From NCBI RefSeq assembly GCF_023015615.1, contig NZ_JALKAJ010000005.1:310001-374000 (forward strand): a DNA stretch of 64,000 bases. The letters run 5' to 3'. Position 1 is the first letter of the stretch. Each line of letters opens with the position of its first letter. Below, piece after piece: positions 24,652-35,879 of the stretch. The notes beneath the pieces were generated by a model. That model searched no databases. It was given only the letters and a program-made list of their open reading frames with translations, and was not told where the DNA came from. The position numbers were made by a program, and so were the translations under genes. Source of the DNA: Qipengyuania sp. S6317L1 (GTDB lineage Bacteria; Pseudomonadota; Alphaproteobacteria; Sphingomonadales; Sphingomonadaceae).

Positions 24652-27093
24652 GTGACGCCTGATCTTCCAATCTATGAAGTGTTGCCGCAATTGCGGGAGG
24701 CGTTGGCGCGCGATGGCGCGGCAGTTCTGATCGCGCCTCCGGGTGCGGGTAAGACCACAGCCGTCGCACCGGACCTCCTGCGCGAAGAGTGGTGTAACGG
24801 CCTTATCATCCTCACATCTCCGCGCCGCGTCGCTGCCCGTGCGGCTGCCGAACGCATGGCGCAGATGCTTGGCGAGAAGCCGGGCGAGACCGTGGGCTAC
24901 ATGACCCGGCTCGACAGCAGAACCAGCGCCAAGACGCGCATTCTGGTGGTGACCGAGGCGATCCTTGTGAACCGGCTGGTGGAAGACCCCGAGCTTGGCG
25001 GAGTGTCGGCGGTGCTGTTCGATGAAGCGCATGAGCGGCATCTCGACAGCGACCTTGGCCTCGCGCTTACACTGGAGACGCGCGAAGTTCTGCGCGAAGA
25101 CCTGCGGGTGCTCGTCATGTCCGCGACCATTGACGGCGAACGGTTCGCGGGGCTCCTTGGAGACAATGCTCGCGTTATCGAGAGCGAGGGGCGGAGTTAT
25201 CCGCTTACCATCAAATGGCTCGGCAGCGACCCCACCGCACGGATTGAGGATCACGTCACCCAGGGCGTTATGACGGCGTGGCGCGATGGTGCAGACAGCG
25301 GCGTTGGCGGCGACATCCTTGCCTTTCTTCCCGGTGTGGGAGAGATCGAGCGCGTGCGTGAGCGGCTGGAATCCAGGCTTCCCGATACGCCCATCCTTCC
25401 CTTGCACGGTCAGGTCGAACCCGCGGCGCAGCGCGCAGCGATCCGCCGCGATTCCGAAGGGCGAAGGCGCATCGTTCTTGCCACTGCCATTGCCGAAACC
25501 TCGCTGACACTCGACGGGGTGAGCATGGTGGTCGACAGCGGATTGGCGCGCATGGCCGAGTTCGACCGGGCGGCGGGAACCACGCATCTGGTCACCCAGC
25601 GCGCATCCCGAGCAGCGGCAGCCCAAAGGGCAGGGCGCGCAGCGCGGCAGGGTCCGGGGGTGGCCTATCGCTTGTGGGAAGAGGGCGGGCATCTTGGCCG
25701 CCCCGAGTTCGCGCCGCCAGAGATTGAAACCGCTGACCTCACCTCATTGGTGCTCAAGCTTGCCAGATGGGGCACTGGAGATCCGGCGGACCTGAAATGG
25801 ATCGACCCGCCATCTGCTGCCTCGGTTGGCGCAGCGCAAAAGGCGCTAACCGCAATGGGTGCGCTCGACGGGGACGGTCGCATCACACCGCTTGGCGAAG
25901 CGATTGCGGCGATGCCGATGGCGCCCGATCATGCCGCTTGTGTGCTGAACGGTGCAAGGGCCGGATGCGCAGAGGAGACGGCGCGGCTGGTCATGCTCCT
26001 GCAAGAGCGTGGCCTTGGCGGGCGCAGCGAGGATTTGACGCAGCGGCTTTCCCAATGGCGCGGCGATCAATCGAAACGCGCAGTCAGCGCGGGACGGATC
26101 GCCTCGGGCTGGGCAAAAACCGCGCAAAAGCTCGTTGAAAGGACCGAGGCGAGGGAGCTTGAGCCGGTCGAATGTCTGGCTCTGGCGCGGGCGGATTTCG
26201 TTGCGCGACGGCGCGATGGGACGGGTGAAAACTGGGTAAGTACATACGGACGGGGGTTTTTGTTGAATCCGACCTCTCCGCTCGCCCGGGCGCAGTGGCT
26301 GGTAATCGGCGATGCGCAGGGACAGGCCAAGGGAGCGAGGATTACGGCGGCGGCGGAACTGTCGGCTGAGCGGGTTGAGACTATCTTTGCAACGGAATTG
26401 CAGGAGAGAACCGTAACCCTATGGAATAATGGCAAAAAACGTATCGAAGCGCGGCGGGAGCGACGGCTTGGCGCGATTGTGCTCTCCAGTGGTCCGGACC
26501 CCGATCCGGACCCGCAGGCCATTGTGGATATGCTCGTGGATAAAGCTCTGGATGATCTGGGGGCAATTTTTCCCGAAGGCTTTCTGGCGCGCGCGGCATT
26601 TGCGGGTGTCGAGGTGCTTTCTCCCGACGCTCTGAGAGCGCAATCAGACCTGTGGCTCGCGCCCCTGCTGGAGGGGCGGCGCGATCTTGATCTGCCGCCT
26701 GCGCGTTTTGCCGATGCGGCGCTTGGCGCTATCGACTGGAACGAGCGGCAAAGGCTCGACGAAACCGCTCCGGTCAAGTTCACTTCGCCCGCAAACACCA
26801 CCCACACGATCGATTACGCAGGCGATGATGCGCCAAGCGTCGAGGTGCGCGTGCAGGCGCTTTTCGGGCTTGATCGCCACCCGATGATCGGGAACACGCC
26901 GCTCCTGCTAAAGCTCACCAGCCCCGCCGGTCGCCCGATCCAGTCCACCCGCGATCTGCCCGGATTTTGGCGCGGGTCGTGGGACGATGTCGCAAAGGAT
27001 ATGAAGGGACGCTATCCCAAACATCGCTGGCCCGATGAACCTTGGGGGGAAATCCCCGATCTTCGGACCAAAAATGCCTTCAATCGGCGGTAA
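24652..27093 (+). CDS. hrpB: ATP-dependent helicase HrpB
   Basis: An 813-residue DEAH-box helicase, the usual length of HrpB. Motifs: Walker A APPGAGKTT (about 30), Walker B DEAHERH (about 125), VMSATID (motif III), and motifs V/VI with ATAIAETSLT and QRAGRAARQG. The C-terminal HrpB-specific region ends with FWRGSWDDVAKDMKGRYPKHRWPD (in parts), which is diagnostic. The start is GTG 24652, close behind ispB. HrpB-type helicases are thought to act on RNA; the substrate here is unknown. Confidence 0.93.
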   Translation: MTPDLPIYEVLPQLREALARDGAAVLIAPPGAGKTTAVAPDLLREEWCNGLIILTSPRRVAARAAAERMAQMLGEKPGETVGYMTRLDSRTSAKTRILVVTEAILVNRLVEDPELGGVSAVLFDEAHERHLDSDLGLALTLETREVLREDLRVLVMSATIDGERFAGLLGDNARVIESEGRSYPLTIKWLGSDPTARIEDHVTQGVMTAWRDGADSGVGGDILAFLPGVGEIERVRERLESRLPDTPILPLHGQVEPAAQRAAIRRDSEGRRRIVLATAIAETSLTLDGVSMVVDSGLARMAEFDRAAGTTHLVTQRASRAAAAQRAGRAARQGPGVAYRLWEEGGHLGRPEFAPPEIETADLTSLVLKLARWGTGDPADLKWIDPPSAASVGAAQKALTAMGALDGDGRITPLGEAIAAMPMAPDHAACVLNGARAGCAEETARLVMLLQERGLGGRSEDLTQRLSQWRGDQSKRAVSAGRIASGWAKTAQKLVERTEARELEPVECLALARADFVARRRDGTGENWVSTYGRGFLLNPTSPLARAQWLVIGDAQGQAKGARITAAAELSAERVETIFATELQERTVTLWNNGKKRIEARRERRLGAIVLSSGPDPDPDPQAIVDMLVDKALDDLGAIFPEGFLARAAFAGVEVLSPDALRAQSDLWLAPLLEGRRDLDLPPARFADAALGAIDWNERQRLDETAPVKFTSPANTTHTIDYAGDDAPSVEVRVQALFGLDRHPMIGNTPLLLKLTSPAGRPIQSTRDLPGFWRGSWDDVAKDMKGRYPKHRWPDEPWGEIPDLRTKNAFNRR

Positions 27094-27231
27094 TATTGGA
27101 TTATGGGCGGGGACTGAACGAATACATCGGTTGCGCGAGCGACCGCAAGGCCGACCGGCCGCCGCGGCTTATGCCGCGAAAGCCAAGGCGGGCGGATGCC
27201 CGCCGCCCGGCGTTTGAGGGACTAAACAAAT

Positions 27232-27510
27232 ATGACCGCCATCATCTATCAGCAGCCGAAAAGCGCCATGCAATCTGGCAAGGCGAAGGTCGATACCTGG
27301 ATTCTCGAATTCGAACAGAGCGAGAAACGCCGTGCTGATCCGTTGATGGGTTGGACCGGGAGCGGCGATACGCAGGCTCAGGTGAAGCTGAAGTTCCCTA
27401 CGAAAGAGGCCGCGCTCGAATACGCCCAGCGTCAGGGCATCGTCGCCCGCGTTCATTCAACGCCGCGCAAGACCATGAAAATTCAGGCCTACGCCGACAA
27501 TTTTCGCTAG
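27232..27510 (+). CDS. ETC complex I accessory subunit (NDUFS4-like)
   Basis: A 92-residue protein of the ETC complex I subunit conserved-region family, the bacterial relative of mitochondrial NDUFS4 (18 kDa). Seen: WILEFEQ, the DPLMGWTGSGDTQAQVKLKF signature, EAALEYAQRQG, and a C-terminal RKTMKIQAYADNF. In alphaproteobacteria it stabilises NADH:quinone oxidoreductase near the N-module. The main nuo operon is not in this window. ATG 27232 lies 138 nt after hrpB, so it may have its own promoter. Confidence 0.92.
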   Translation: MTAIIYQQPKSAMQSGKAKVDTWILEFEQSEKRRADPLMGWTGSGDTQAQVKLKFPTKEAALEYAQRQGIVARVHSTPRKTMKIQAYADNFR

Positions 27511-27565
27511 GGCATTTGCCCACCCCGCTGCGACTAACCTCGCCTGCGGCTCGCTAAGTCTCGCT

Positions 27566-27600
27566 CCCCTCCCGCCTGCGGGAGGGGTTGGGGGTGGGCC
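27566..27600 (+). repeat. GC-rich intergenic hairpin, REP-like
   Basis: CCCCTCCCGC (27566-27575) and GCGGGAGGGG (27578-27587) form a perfect palindromic hairpin, followed by TTGGGGGTGGGCC. I recall similar sequences recurring between genes of many alphaproteobacteria. It lies between the complex I gene and the SRP RNA and could also help end transcription. Confidence 0.5.
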
Positions 27601-27620
27601 AATAACGCTTGAAATCTTTG

Positions 27621-27722
27621 GCAACCCCCGCCATATGGCGCGTCGGGAGTCGGGTGGACGTTTGCGTTCGCTCACCGGGTCAGGACCGGAAGGTAGCAGC
27701 CCAGGTGGATTGCGGCGGGTCG
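27621..27722 (+). ncRNA. ffs: Signal recognition particle RNA (4.5S type)
   Basis: The conserved apical SRP RNA domain is clear at 27677-27702: GGGTCAGGACCGGAAGGTAG followed by CAGCCC, including the GGAA tetraloop and the asymmetric and symmetric loops that bind Ffh. Flanking segments pair (CCCGCC at 27627-27632 with GGCGGG at 27714-27719). The RNA guides signal peptides to the membrane together with Ffh and FtsY. Ends are approximate. It sits just upstream of dnaX, as often seen. Confidence 0.88.
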
Positions 27723-27797
27723 CTCGGCTCCTTATCCTCACAATTTGGTCGATGAGTGCCATGACAAACGCTGGCTAAACGCCTAGCTTGTCGGGCG

Positions 27798-29642
<1,845 letters not shown>

Positions 29643-29658
29643 AGAAAAGGAAATCCCC

Positions 29659-30000
29659 GTGAAGAGCATGGAAGAAATGATGCAGGCAGCCCAGCAAGCG
29701 GCCGAGACCATCCAGAAACAAATGGGCGATATGCAGGTCAAACTCGACGCGATCGAGGTCGAAGGTCAGGCAGGTGGCGGCCTTGTCAAAGTGCGCGCAT
29801 CGGCCAAGGGCCGTATCCTTGGCGTCTCCATCGACGACAGCCTGATGAAGCCCGAAGAAAAAAACATCGTCGAAGACCTCGTGACCGCGGCCTTTAACGA
29901 TGCACGCGACAAGGCCGACCGCGTTTCCGAAGAGCAGATGAAGGAAATGCAAAGCGGAATGGGCCTGCCGCCGGGCTTCAACCTTCCGGGCATGGGATAA
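29659..30000 (+). CDS. YbaB/EbfC nucleoid-associated protein
   Basis: A 113-residue DNA-binding protein. Seen: an N-terminal helix MEEMMQAAQQAAETIQKQM, the central strand region VEGQAGGGLVKVRASAKG (split: VEGQAGGG and VKVRASAKG), and the second helix EDLVTAAFNDARDKAD. GTG 29659 is preferred because AAAAGGAAA lies 6-9 nt upstream; ATG 29668 is an alternative. The dnaX-ybaB pairing is widely conserved, usually followed by recR; here recR is absent and lon follows. Confidence 0.9.
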   Translation: MKSMEEMMQAAQQAAETIQKQMGDMQVKLDAIEVEGQAGGGLVKVRASAKGRILGVSIDDSLMKPEEKNIVEDLVTAAFNDARDKADRVSEEQMKEMQSGMGLPPGFNLPGMG

Positions 30001-30097
30001 GCGCGCCGCTCCCCATTGCAGGCTTGAGGGGGCCTTCCCATATTCCTCTTCAGACACTGATTAGGAACGGTTTGCCCTGCTATTGGGTAACACCGTC

Positions 30098-32524
30098 ATG
30101 GACTTTGAATATATGACACACAGCTACCCCCTCCTCCCGCTTCGCGACATCGTCGTCTTTCCCGGCATGGTCGTACCCCTGTTCGTGGGACGCGACAAAT
30201 CGGTTGCGGCGCTTGAGGCGGCGATGGAAGCCTCGAAAGACATCTTCCTCCTCGCGCAGCTTGATCCTGCGTGCGACGACCCGGAAGGCGATGACCTTTA
30301 CGATGTGGGCGTGGTGGCTCAGGTGTTGCAAATGCTCAAACTGCCCGACGGCACCGTGCGCGTGCTCGTCGAAGGGGCAGAGCGTGCCAAGCTAACCGAG
30401 CTTCGTAAGGAAGGCGAGTATGTCGTATCGGATGTTGAACTGATCGAGCCTGAAACCGTTGCGGGCACGGAAGTCACCGCGCTTATGCGTCAGGTGAGCG
30501 ATCAGTTCGGCGAATATGCCAAGCTTAACAAAAAGATGGGCGAGGACAATCCGGTTGACCTGTCCGAAATCGACGATGCGGGCCAGCTTGCCGACACGAT
30601 TGCCGCTGCGATCAGCGCGAAGGTTTCGGACAAGCAATCCATCCTGACAGAGCAGAGCCCGCTGAAGCGGCTGGAACTCGTCATGTCCTTCATGGAAGGC
30701 GAACTCTCCGTCCTTCAGGTCGAGCGCAAGATCCGTGGCCGCGTGAAGCGCCAGATGGAAAAGACGCAGCGCGAATATTATCTCAACGAACAATTGAAGG
30801 CGATCCAGTCGGAACTTGGCGGTTCCGACGATGGTGAGGGCGGTGATGAGATCGCCGAGCTTGCCAAGAAGATCGACGAGACAAAGCTTTCCGAAGAAGC
30901 CGAGACAAAGGCGAAGGCGGAGCTTAAGAAACTGCGCGGTATGCAGCCGATGAGCGCAGAGGCGACGGTGGTGCGCAACTATCTCGACGTGCTGCTTGGC
31001 CTGCCGTGGGGCAAGAAAAGCCGCATCAAGAAGGATATTCCCAAGGCGCAGGAAATCCTTGATGCCGATCACTATGGTCTTGAGAAGGTCAAGGATCGCA
31101 TCATTGAATATCTCGCGGTTCAGGCGCGCACGAACAAGCTGAAAGGCCCGATCCTGTGCCTCGTTGGCCCTCCCGGTGTGGGTAAGACCTCGCTGGGCAA
31201 ATCCATCGCCAAGGCAACGGGCCGTGAATTTGTGCGCCAGTCGCTGGGCGGGGTGCGCGATGAAGCGGAAATCCGCGGGCACCGGCGCACTTACATCGGC
31301 TCGATGCCGGGCAAGATCGTCAACAATCTGAAGAAGGCAGGGACCAGCAATCCGCTGTTCCTCCTCGACGAGATTGACAAGCTTGGTCAGGACTTTCGCG
31401 GTGATCCGGCGTCGGCCTTGCTTGAGGTGCTTGACCCTGAACAAAACGACAAGTTTCAGGACCACTACCTCGAGCTTGATCTGAACCTTTCGGACATCAT
31501 GTTCGTGACCACCGCAAACAGCCTCGACCTGCCTCAACCGCTGCTCGACCGGATGGAGATCATCCGGCTCGAAGGTTACACTGAGGATGAAAAGGTCGAA
31601 ATCGCCAAGCGTCACCTGATCAGCAAACAGGTCAAGGATCACGGCCTCAAAAAGGGCGAGTTCGAGCTCACCGAAGAGGGTTTGCGCGATCTTATCCGTT
31701 ACTACACCCGCGAGGCCGGCGTTCGCACGCTCGAACGCGAAATTGCGCGGCTGGCTCGCAAGAGCTTGCGCAAAATCCTCGAAAAAGAAGCGACCTCGAT
31801 CACAATTACGCCCGAAAACCTCGGCGACTTCGCCGGGGTGCGCAAATTCAAGCACGGCATGAGCGAGGACGAAGCGCAGATCGGTGCGGTCACGGGCCTT
31901 GCCTGGACCAGCGTTGGCGGGGAGCTTTTGACCATCGAAAGCGTCACCACGCCCGGCAAAGGCGAGATCAAAACCACCGGTAAGCTTGGCGAGGTAATGA
32001 ACGAAAGCGTCGCAGCCGCCTTCTCATTTGTAAAATCTCGTGCACCCCAATACGGGATCAAGCCATCGCTTTTCAGCCGCAAGAACGTGCACATTCACTT
32101 GCCGGAAGGGGCCGTCCCCAAGGACGGGCCAAGCGCCGGTATCGGCATGGTGACGAGCATTGTGTCGACCCTGACGGGCGCCAAGGTGAACCCCGATGTC
32201 GCCATGACGGGCGAGGTTACATTGCGTGGCCGGGTGCTCGCAATTGGCGGGCTCAAGGAAAAGCTTCTGGCGGCCATGCGGGGCGGGATCACCAAGGTTC
32301 TGATCCCCGAAGAGAACGTCAAAGACCTCGCGGAGATTCCTTCGAATGTGAAGGAAGGCCTTGAAATTGTTCCCGTTGCTCACGTCGATGACGTGCTTGA
32401 ACACGCGCTGATCGACCGGGCCGGACCGATTGAATGGACCGAAGCCGACGATCTTGCCTTGCACGCTGGCGGGCAGGGCGGCGGACAGGGCGTCGCGGGC
32501 GGGAATGTGCCTACCGCGCATTAA
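30098..32524 (+). CDS. lon: ATP-dependent Lon protease
   Basis: An 808-residue AAA+ serine protease that degrades misfolded and regulatory proteins in the cytoplasm. The LON substrate-binding N-domain (about 5-205) starts [15 protein letters not shown]. The AAA+ module carries Walker [14 protein letters not shown] and LLDEIDK. The peptidase domain has the catalytic Ser in PKDGPSAG and a conserved Lys about 45 residues later. The start is uncertain: ATG 30098 is chosen, with TTG 30083 and ATG 30113 as alternatives. No heat-shock promoter is clear. Confidence 0.96.
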   Translation: MDFEYMTHSYPLLPLRDIVVFPGMVVPLFVGRDKSVAALEAAMEASKDIFLLAQLDPACDDPEGDDLYDVGVVAQVLQMLKLPDGTVRVLVEGAERAKLTELRKEGEYVVSDVELIEPETVAGTEVTALMRQVSDQFGEYAKLNKKMGEDNPVDLSEIDDAGQLADTIAAAISAKVSDKQSILTEQSPLKRLELVMSFMEGELSVLQVERKIRGRVKRQMEKTQREYYLNEQLKAIQSELGGSDDGEGGDEIAELAKKIDETKLSEEAETKAKAELKKLRGMQPMSAEATVVRNYLDVLLGLPWGKKSRIKKDIPKAQEILDADHYGLEKVKDRIIEYLAVQARTNKLKGPILCLVGPPGVGKTSLGKSIAKATGREFVRQSLGGVRDEAEIRGHRRTYIGSMPGKIVNNLKKAGTSNPLFLLDEIDKLGQDFRGDPASALLEVLDPEQNDKFQDHYLELDLNLSDIMFVTTANSLDLPQPLLDRMEIIRLEGYTEDEKVEIAKRHLISKQVKDHGLKKGEFELTEEGLRDLIRYYTREAGVRTLEREIARLARKSLRKILEKEATSITITPENLGDFAGVRKFKHGMSEDEAQIGAVTGLAWTSVGGELLTIESVTTPGKGEIKTTGKLGEVMNESVAAAFSFVKSRAPQYGIKPSLFSRKNVHIHLPEGAVPKDGPSAGIGMVTSIVSTLTGAKVNPDVAMTGEVTLRGRVLAIGGLKEKLLAAMRGGITKVLIPEENVKDLAEIPSNVKEGLEIVPVAHVDDVLEHALIDRAGPIEWTEADDLALHAGGQGGGQGVAGGNVPTAH

Positions 32525-32795
32525 AGCGCCACGGGCATCGGTCGATACCCGTCGCTCTTCCAAGGGTGACGGCTTGTGAAGCGACCCTGTCTTATTGCCT
32601 CCAATCGCTTTGTTGCATGGCCATTGAGCCATCCATCTCCTTGTTCACGCAAGCGGCCGCAATGCGCGCGGCGCGGTTACAATTTTTGCTATATTTGCCT
32701 TTGACACAAGCGCAGAAAACGGCTCAATTCGGCGGCTTCCAAGGGGGGCGATTCACTCAAGTTACAACTCGCAAGAGTAAGAGGGGTAAGACGTA

Positions 32796-33068
32796 ATGAA
32801 TAAAAACGATCTGATAAGCGCTGTCGCTGAATCCAGCGGACTTTCGAAAAGTGATGCTGCGAACGCAGTAGAAGGCGTGTTCGAAGCAATCCAAAAAGCG
32901 CTTGCAGGTGGCGATGAAGTGCGTCTCGTCGGTTTTGGTACCTTTGCAGTTGCAAAGCGCAAAGCGTCGATGGGCCGCAACCCGCGTACTGGCGAACCGA
33001 TGCCAATCAAAGCATCGAACCAGCCAAAGTTCAAAGCAGGTAAGGGTCTCAAGGACGCCGTAAACTGA
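32796..33068 (+). CDS. DNA-binding protein HU
   Basis: A 90-residue histone-like nucleoid protein that bends DNA as a dimer. Seen: an N-terminal helical part NKNDLISAVAESSGLSKSDA (read in parts), the conserved LVGFGTFAVAKRKA, and the DNA-binding arm RNPRTGEPMPIKAS. GAGGGG lies about 9 nt before the ATG. A TTGACA at 32701 could be its -35 element, but no good -10 is at the right distance. A strong terminator follows. Confidence 0.97.
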   Translation: MNKNDLISAVAESSGLSKSDAANAVEGVFEAIQKALAGGDEVRLVGFGTFAVAKRKASMGRNPRTGEPMPIKASNQPKFKAGKGLKDAVN

Positions 33069-33131
33069 CTTAACGGACGCTCCCGGTTTTTGGAAAAGCC
33101 GCCTTCATGGACGCGGCGGCTGAGCTACAAT

Positions 33132-33167
33132 AAAAAACCCCTCCAGCGGCGGCTGGCGGGGTTTTTT
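33132..33167 (+). terminator. Rho-independent terminator of the HU gene
   Basis: AAAAAACCCC (33132-33141) pairs with GGGGTTTTTT (33158-33167), with the inner stem CCAGC/GCTGG. The A- and T-runs on both sides allow termination in both directions, which suits the convergent lipoprotein gene. Confidence 0.9.
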
Positions 33168-33207
33168 GTTTGTGCTGCATTTCTGAAGCGTGGTCTGGCT
33201 TCAGCGT

Positions 33208-34086
33208 TTAGCGTGACAGGTCAATAAGTGCAGTCGGTGCAGCTTTTGAACGCGGCGAGATTTGCCATGCAAGCTCTTGCCCGCGAGCGGTCGTGCTTGG
33301 TCCCTCGTCGGTGTTGTTGGCCTTTATCTGACCATTGGTGACGATGGTGAAGGTGCCTTCAATCGCCGGAATATTGGGCATTTCGGGGGCATCGGATGAT
33401 TGTCCCGAAATCGCAGCCATGCCGCCAAGTCCGGCCATACTGCCCATCATCGAACCCATCGGATTGTTTTCGTTTTGCGCCGCGAAGCCGGGCGCATTGA
33501 CGCGCACGACACCTTCGTCGCGAAGGATGACTTGCACAAACGGATTGGTGCTCGGCACATCCTCGATCACCGGAAACATGAAGTCGTGATTGAGGACACC
33601 ACTGACCGAATAGCGCACATCGAAAACGCCGTCGCCTTTGTCGACAACGCTTTCCCAGCCTCTTTGACGCGAAAGCAGCGCGGCAACTTCGGCGGATGCT
33701 TGCGGATCGCTGGTGTCGATGCCGCCCATCATGGCAGACATCTGCGCTGCCTGTTCCTGCGCTTTGGCGGCTCGGATCGGCGCGTTCATATCCCACACTT
33801 CGCGCTGCTCCGCGATTTCGGCCGCCGTGCACTCTCGGTTTTCGTAATTGTCATCGTAACATTCTTCGGCCTCGAATTCTTCGCCCGCCGCGCCCATTTC
33901 GGCAAGACTGGAAAGACCGAGGAAAAAGATCTCGCCCTCATAGGTGAAGGTGAAGCGGTCGTCTTCGAGGAGAACCAGTTCGGAGTTGAATTTGCCCGGC
34001 GTGATGAAACATCCGGTCAAAAGCAGCGAGAGCCCGGCAACCAGCGCGGTTGCAAAGGTGCGGGTGAAATTCGAAGCGGTCATCAT
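33208..34086 (-). CDS. Predicted outer-envelope lipoprotein, unknown function
   Basis: A 292-residue protein with a lipoprotein signal: SLLLTGC puts the lipidated Cys near residue 26. The mature part has a beta-rich segment (LVLLEDDRFTFTYEGEIFFL), a cluster of acidic residues with three Cys (EECYDDNYENREC), a Met/Gly-rich low-complexity region (NPMGSMMGSMAGLGGM) and a C-terminal strand region with FTIVTNGQIKANN. I do not recognise the family. It is convergent with the HU gene and downstream of rlmB on the same strand (24-bp gap), so it may be co-transcribed with it. Confidence 0.8.
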   Translation of the reverse strand: MMTASNFTRTFATALVAGLSLLLTGCFITPGKFNSELVLLEDDRFTFTYEGEIFFLGLSSLAEMGAAGEEFEAEECYDDNYENRECTAAEIAEQREVWDMNAPIRAAKAQEQAAQMSAMMGGIDTSDPQASAEVAALLSRQRGWESVVDKGDGVFDVRYSVSGVLNHDFMFPVIEDVPSTNPFVQVILRDEGVVRVNAPGFAAQNENNPMGSMMGSMAGLGGMAAISGQSSDAPEMPNIPAIEGTFTIVTNGQIKANNTDEGPSTTARGQELAWQISPRSKAAPTALIDLSR

Positions 34087-34110
34087 GTGTCCCCCAAAAG
34101 GCAGCGCCCC

Positions 34111-34908
34111 TTATTGCGGCGCGCGCGTGGCTACAGCGTATAGTGCAATAGCGGCTGCATTAGAAACGTTAAGACTTTCGATATCCGATGAGATGGGCAG
34201 CTTGGCTAGGGTGTCGCAATGCTGTTCGATATTGTGGCGCATCCCTTCGCCTTCTGCGCCCAGCACGATGGCGAGGGGACCTGCGGAAAGGCTTTGTGCA
34301 AGCGTTGCCTCGGCCTCGCCGGTCATGCCGATGCGCCAATATCCGGCATCGGCCAGTTCATCCAACGCGCGCGCAAGATTGACGACGCGCACCCACGGCA
34401 CGGTTTCGAGCGCGCCGCTGGCAGATTTGCCCAGAACGCCGCCTTCGGGCGGGGCGTGGCGGTCCTGCGTGACGATACACGCAGCACCAAAAGCCGCTGC
34501 CGAACGCAGGATGGCGCCGACATTGTGCGGATCGGTGACCTGATCGAGAATCACTACTGGCCGAGCAGGATCGCCGGTCGCCACTTCGTCGAGGAAAACA
34601 TCTTCCAAAGGTTCGCATTCGAGCACGAGGCCCTGGTGCGGCGCATCTTTGGCGACGAGCCGCGCAAGATCGGTGACATCTGCGTATTCCACTGGGAAAT
34701 CAGCGGGAAGTTCGCCATCAAGGCTGTCGATTCCCTCGCGCGTTGCCCACAATTTGCGGTGCTTGCGCGTGGGGTTTTTGAGGGCTGCCTCCACCGTGTG
34801 GCGGCCCCACAGGCGCACATAGCCCGCAGTCCCCTTGCCAGAGCCGCGTCCACCCTTCATTCGACCTGCGCGGCCTCTCAAAGCCTTCTTGCGATCGCCT
34901 TTTGCCAT
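34111..34908 (-). CDS. rlmB: 23S rRNA 2-prime-O-methyltransferase, TrmH/SpoU family
   Basis: A 265-residue SPOUT methyltransferase. A basic N-terminal tail (KGDRKKALRGRAGR) and the substrate-binding domain (LWGRHTVEAALKN) are followed by the knotted catalytic domain with motif 1 DPHNVGAILRSAAAFG, motif 2 LAIVLGAEGEGM and motif 3 IESLNVSNAAAIALY. RlmB modifies G2251 of 23S rRNA; another target within the family cannot be excluded. ATG 34908 is preferred over 34974 because the basic tail starts there. Confidence 0.9.
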   Translation of the reverse strand: MAKGDRKKALRGRAGRMKGGRGSGKGTAGYVRLWGRHTVEAALKNPTRKHRKLWATREGIDSLDGELPADFPVEYADVTDLARLVAKDAPHQGLVLECEPLEDVFLDEVATGDPARPVVILDQVTDPHNVGAILRSAAAFGAACIVTQDRHAPPEGGVLGKSASGALETVPWVRVVNLARALDELADAGYWRIGMTGEAEATLAQSLSAGPLAIVLGAEGEGMRHNIEQHCDTLAKLPISSDIESLNVSNAAAIALYAVATRAPQ

Positions 34909-35070
34909 AAAATCTCGTACTAAATGTGTGTCTGGACCCGCCCTTTGCCAGTAGCCCCATTGACAGGCAAGCACAGCTTCGCCAAAGGGGCGCCTCTCGG
35001 CAGCAAGGCGCCCGCGCCTTTCTTCATTGAGTGAGCCTCTTTTCGAGTGCTCTTTTCAAGGCCCATGTGT

Positions 35071-35156
35071 GGACAGGTGGCCGAGTGGTTAAAGGCAGCA
35101 GACTGTAAATCTGCCCGCGCAAGCGTACGCTGGTTCGAATCCAGCCCTGTCCACCA
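35071..35156 (+). tRNA. tRNA-Tyr (anticodon GTA)
   Basis: Acceptor GGACAGG pairs with CCTGTCC. The anticodon stem GCAGA/TCTGC has loop CTGTAAA (anticodon GTA). A long variable arm (CCGCGCAAGCGTACGC) marks a class II tRNA. The T arm GGTTCGAATCC is canonical and CCA is encoded at 35154-35156. Confidence 0.97.
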
Positions 35157-35216
35157 TTTGGCTCCCGCCACCGGCTCTCTCGACATTGCCTCGCGCTTCA
35201 ATCACAAGCTTTTGTG

Positions 35217-35873
35217 ATGACGCTTTCCTCGCAAACTGTGCCGCCTGTGTGGCCAATGCTGGCCTGGTCGGGCGCGGCGCTGTTCGCTGTGGTGCTACCT
35301 GTATGTGCGGTCTTGCTGCTTTCGGAAGCCTGCGCGCTTCCCGCGATTATCGCATTGGCCGTGATGGGTGCAGGCATGATAGCAGCCGCCGCCTCGGGTC
35401 GCTTCTGGCCGGGGCTTGGCGCGGCCGTCGGTGCCGGTTTGACGCTGCTGCTTGTCGCACATGTCGTCGGCCTGTCTGTGAGCATCGCCCCTTTTATCGT
35501 GGTGATTGCAGTGGCAGTTGCGAGCGCAAGTTTTGCCGCGCGCGGGGCATTGTTCGCCCGCTCTGCCGGACCACGCGGCTGGTTGGTGGCGCTTGGCATC
35601 CTTGCTGGGGAGGGCGCGGTGGTGCTCTCCGCCGTTATTGACCCGGATTTGTGGCCCGATTGGCTTCTCGCTGTGCTTCCGGCGCAATGGGCAAGCATGG
35701 CGTTCGAAGCGGCGATTGGCAGCACCTTGGCCACCGCGCCTCTCACAGCGCTTGGCGGGACCGCTCTTGCAACATTGCTGGTGGTGCACCTGTGGCCGCG
35801 CCGCTGGACCTATGCGATCATGTTCAGCGTCTGGCTTGGCCTTTCAGCCCTTGTGTATCATTCGCCCCTTTGA
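35217..35873 (+). CDS. Polytopic membrane protein, unknown function
   Basis: A 218-residue very hydrophobic protein with about seven predicted membrane segments (near 15-35, 40-58, 66-84, 88-107, 121-141, 178-192 and 198-214). Few charged residues lie between them, mostly Arg/Lys in the loop FAARGALFARSAGPRG, which would be cytoplasmic. No family motif is recognised. ATG 35217 follows a GTG at 35214 that is also possible, and neither has a clear Shine-Dalgarno. It lies between tRNA-Tyr and a convergent antiporter gene, whose stop is 6 nt away. Confidence 0.65.
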   Translation: MTLSSQTVPPVWPMLAWSGAALFAVVLPVCAVLLLSEACALPAIIALAVMGAGMIAAAASGRFWPGLGAAVGAGLTLLLVAHVVGLSVSIAPFIVVIAVAVASASFAARGALFARSAGPRGWLVALGILAGEGAVVLSAVIDPDLWPDWLLAVLPAQWASMAFEAAIGSTLATAPLTALGGTALATLLVVHLWPRRWTYAIMFSVWLGLSALVYHSPL

Positions 35874-35879
35874 GGGGGC

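Noticed and set aside
27035-27217. Short frame between hrpB and the complex I subunit
   Set aside because: It overlaps the hrpB end in another frame and shows only basic low-complexity sequence.
30392-31855. Minus-strand frame of 487 codons
   Set aside because: Antisense of lon, whose AAA+ and protease motifs are unambiguous.
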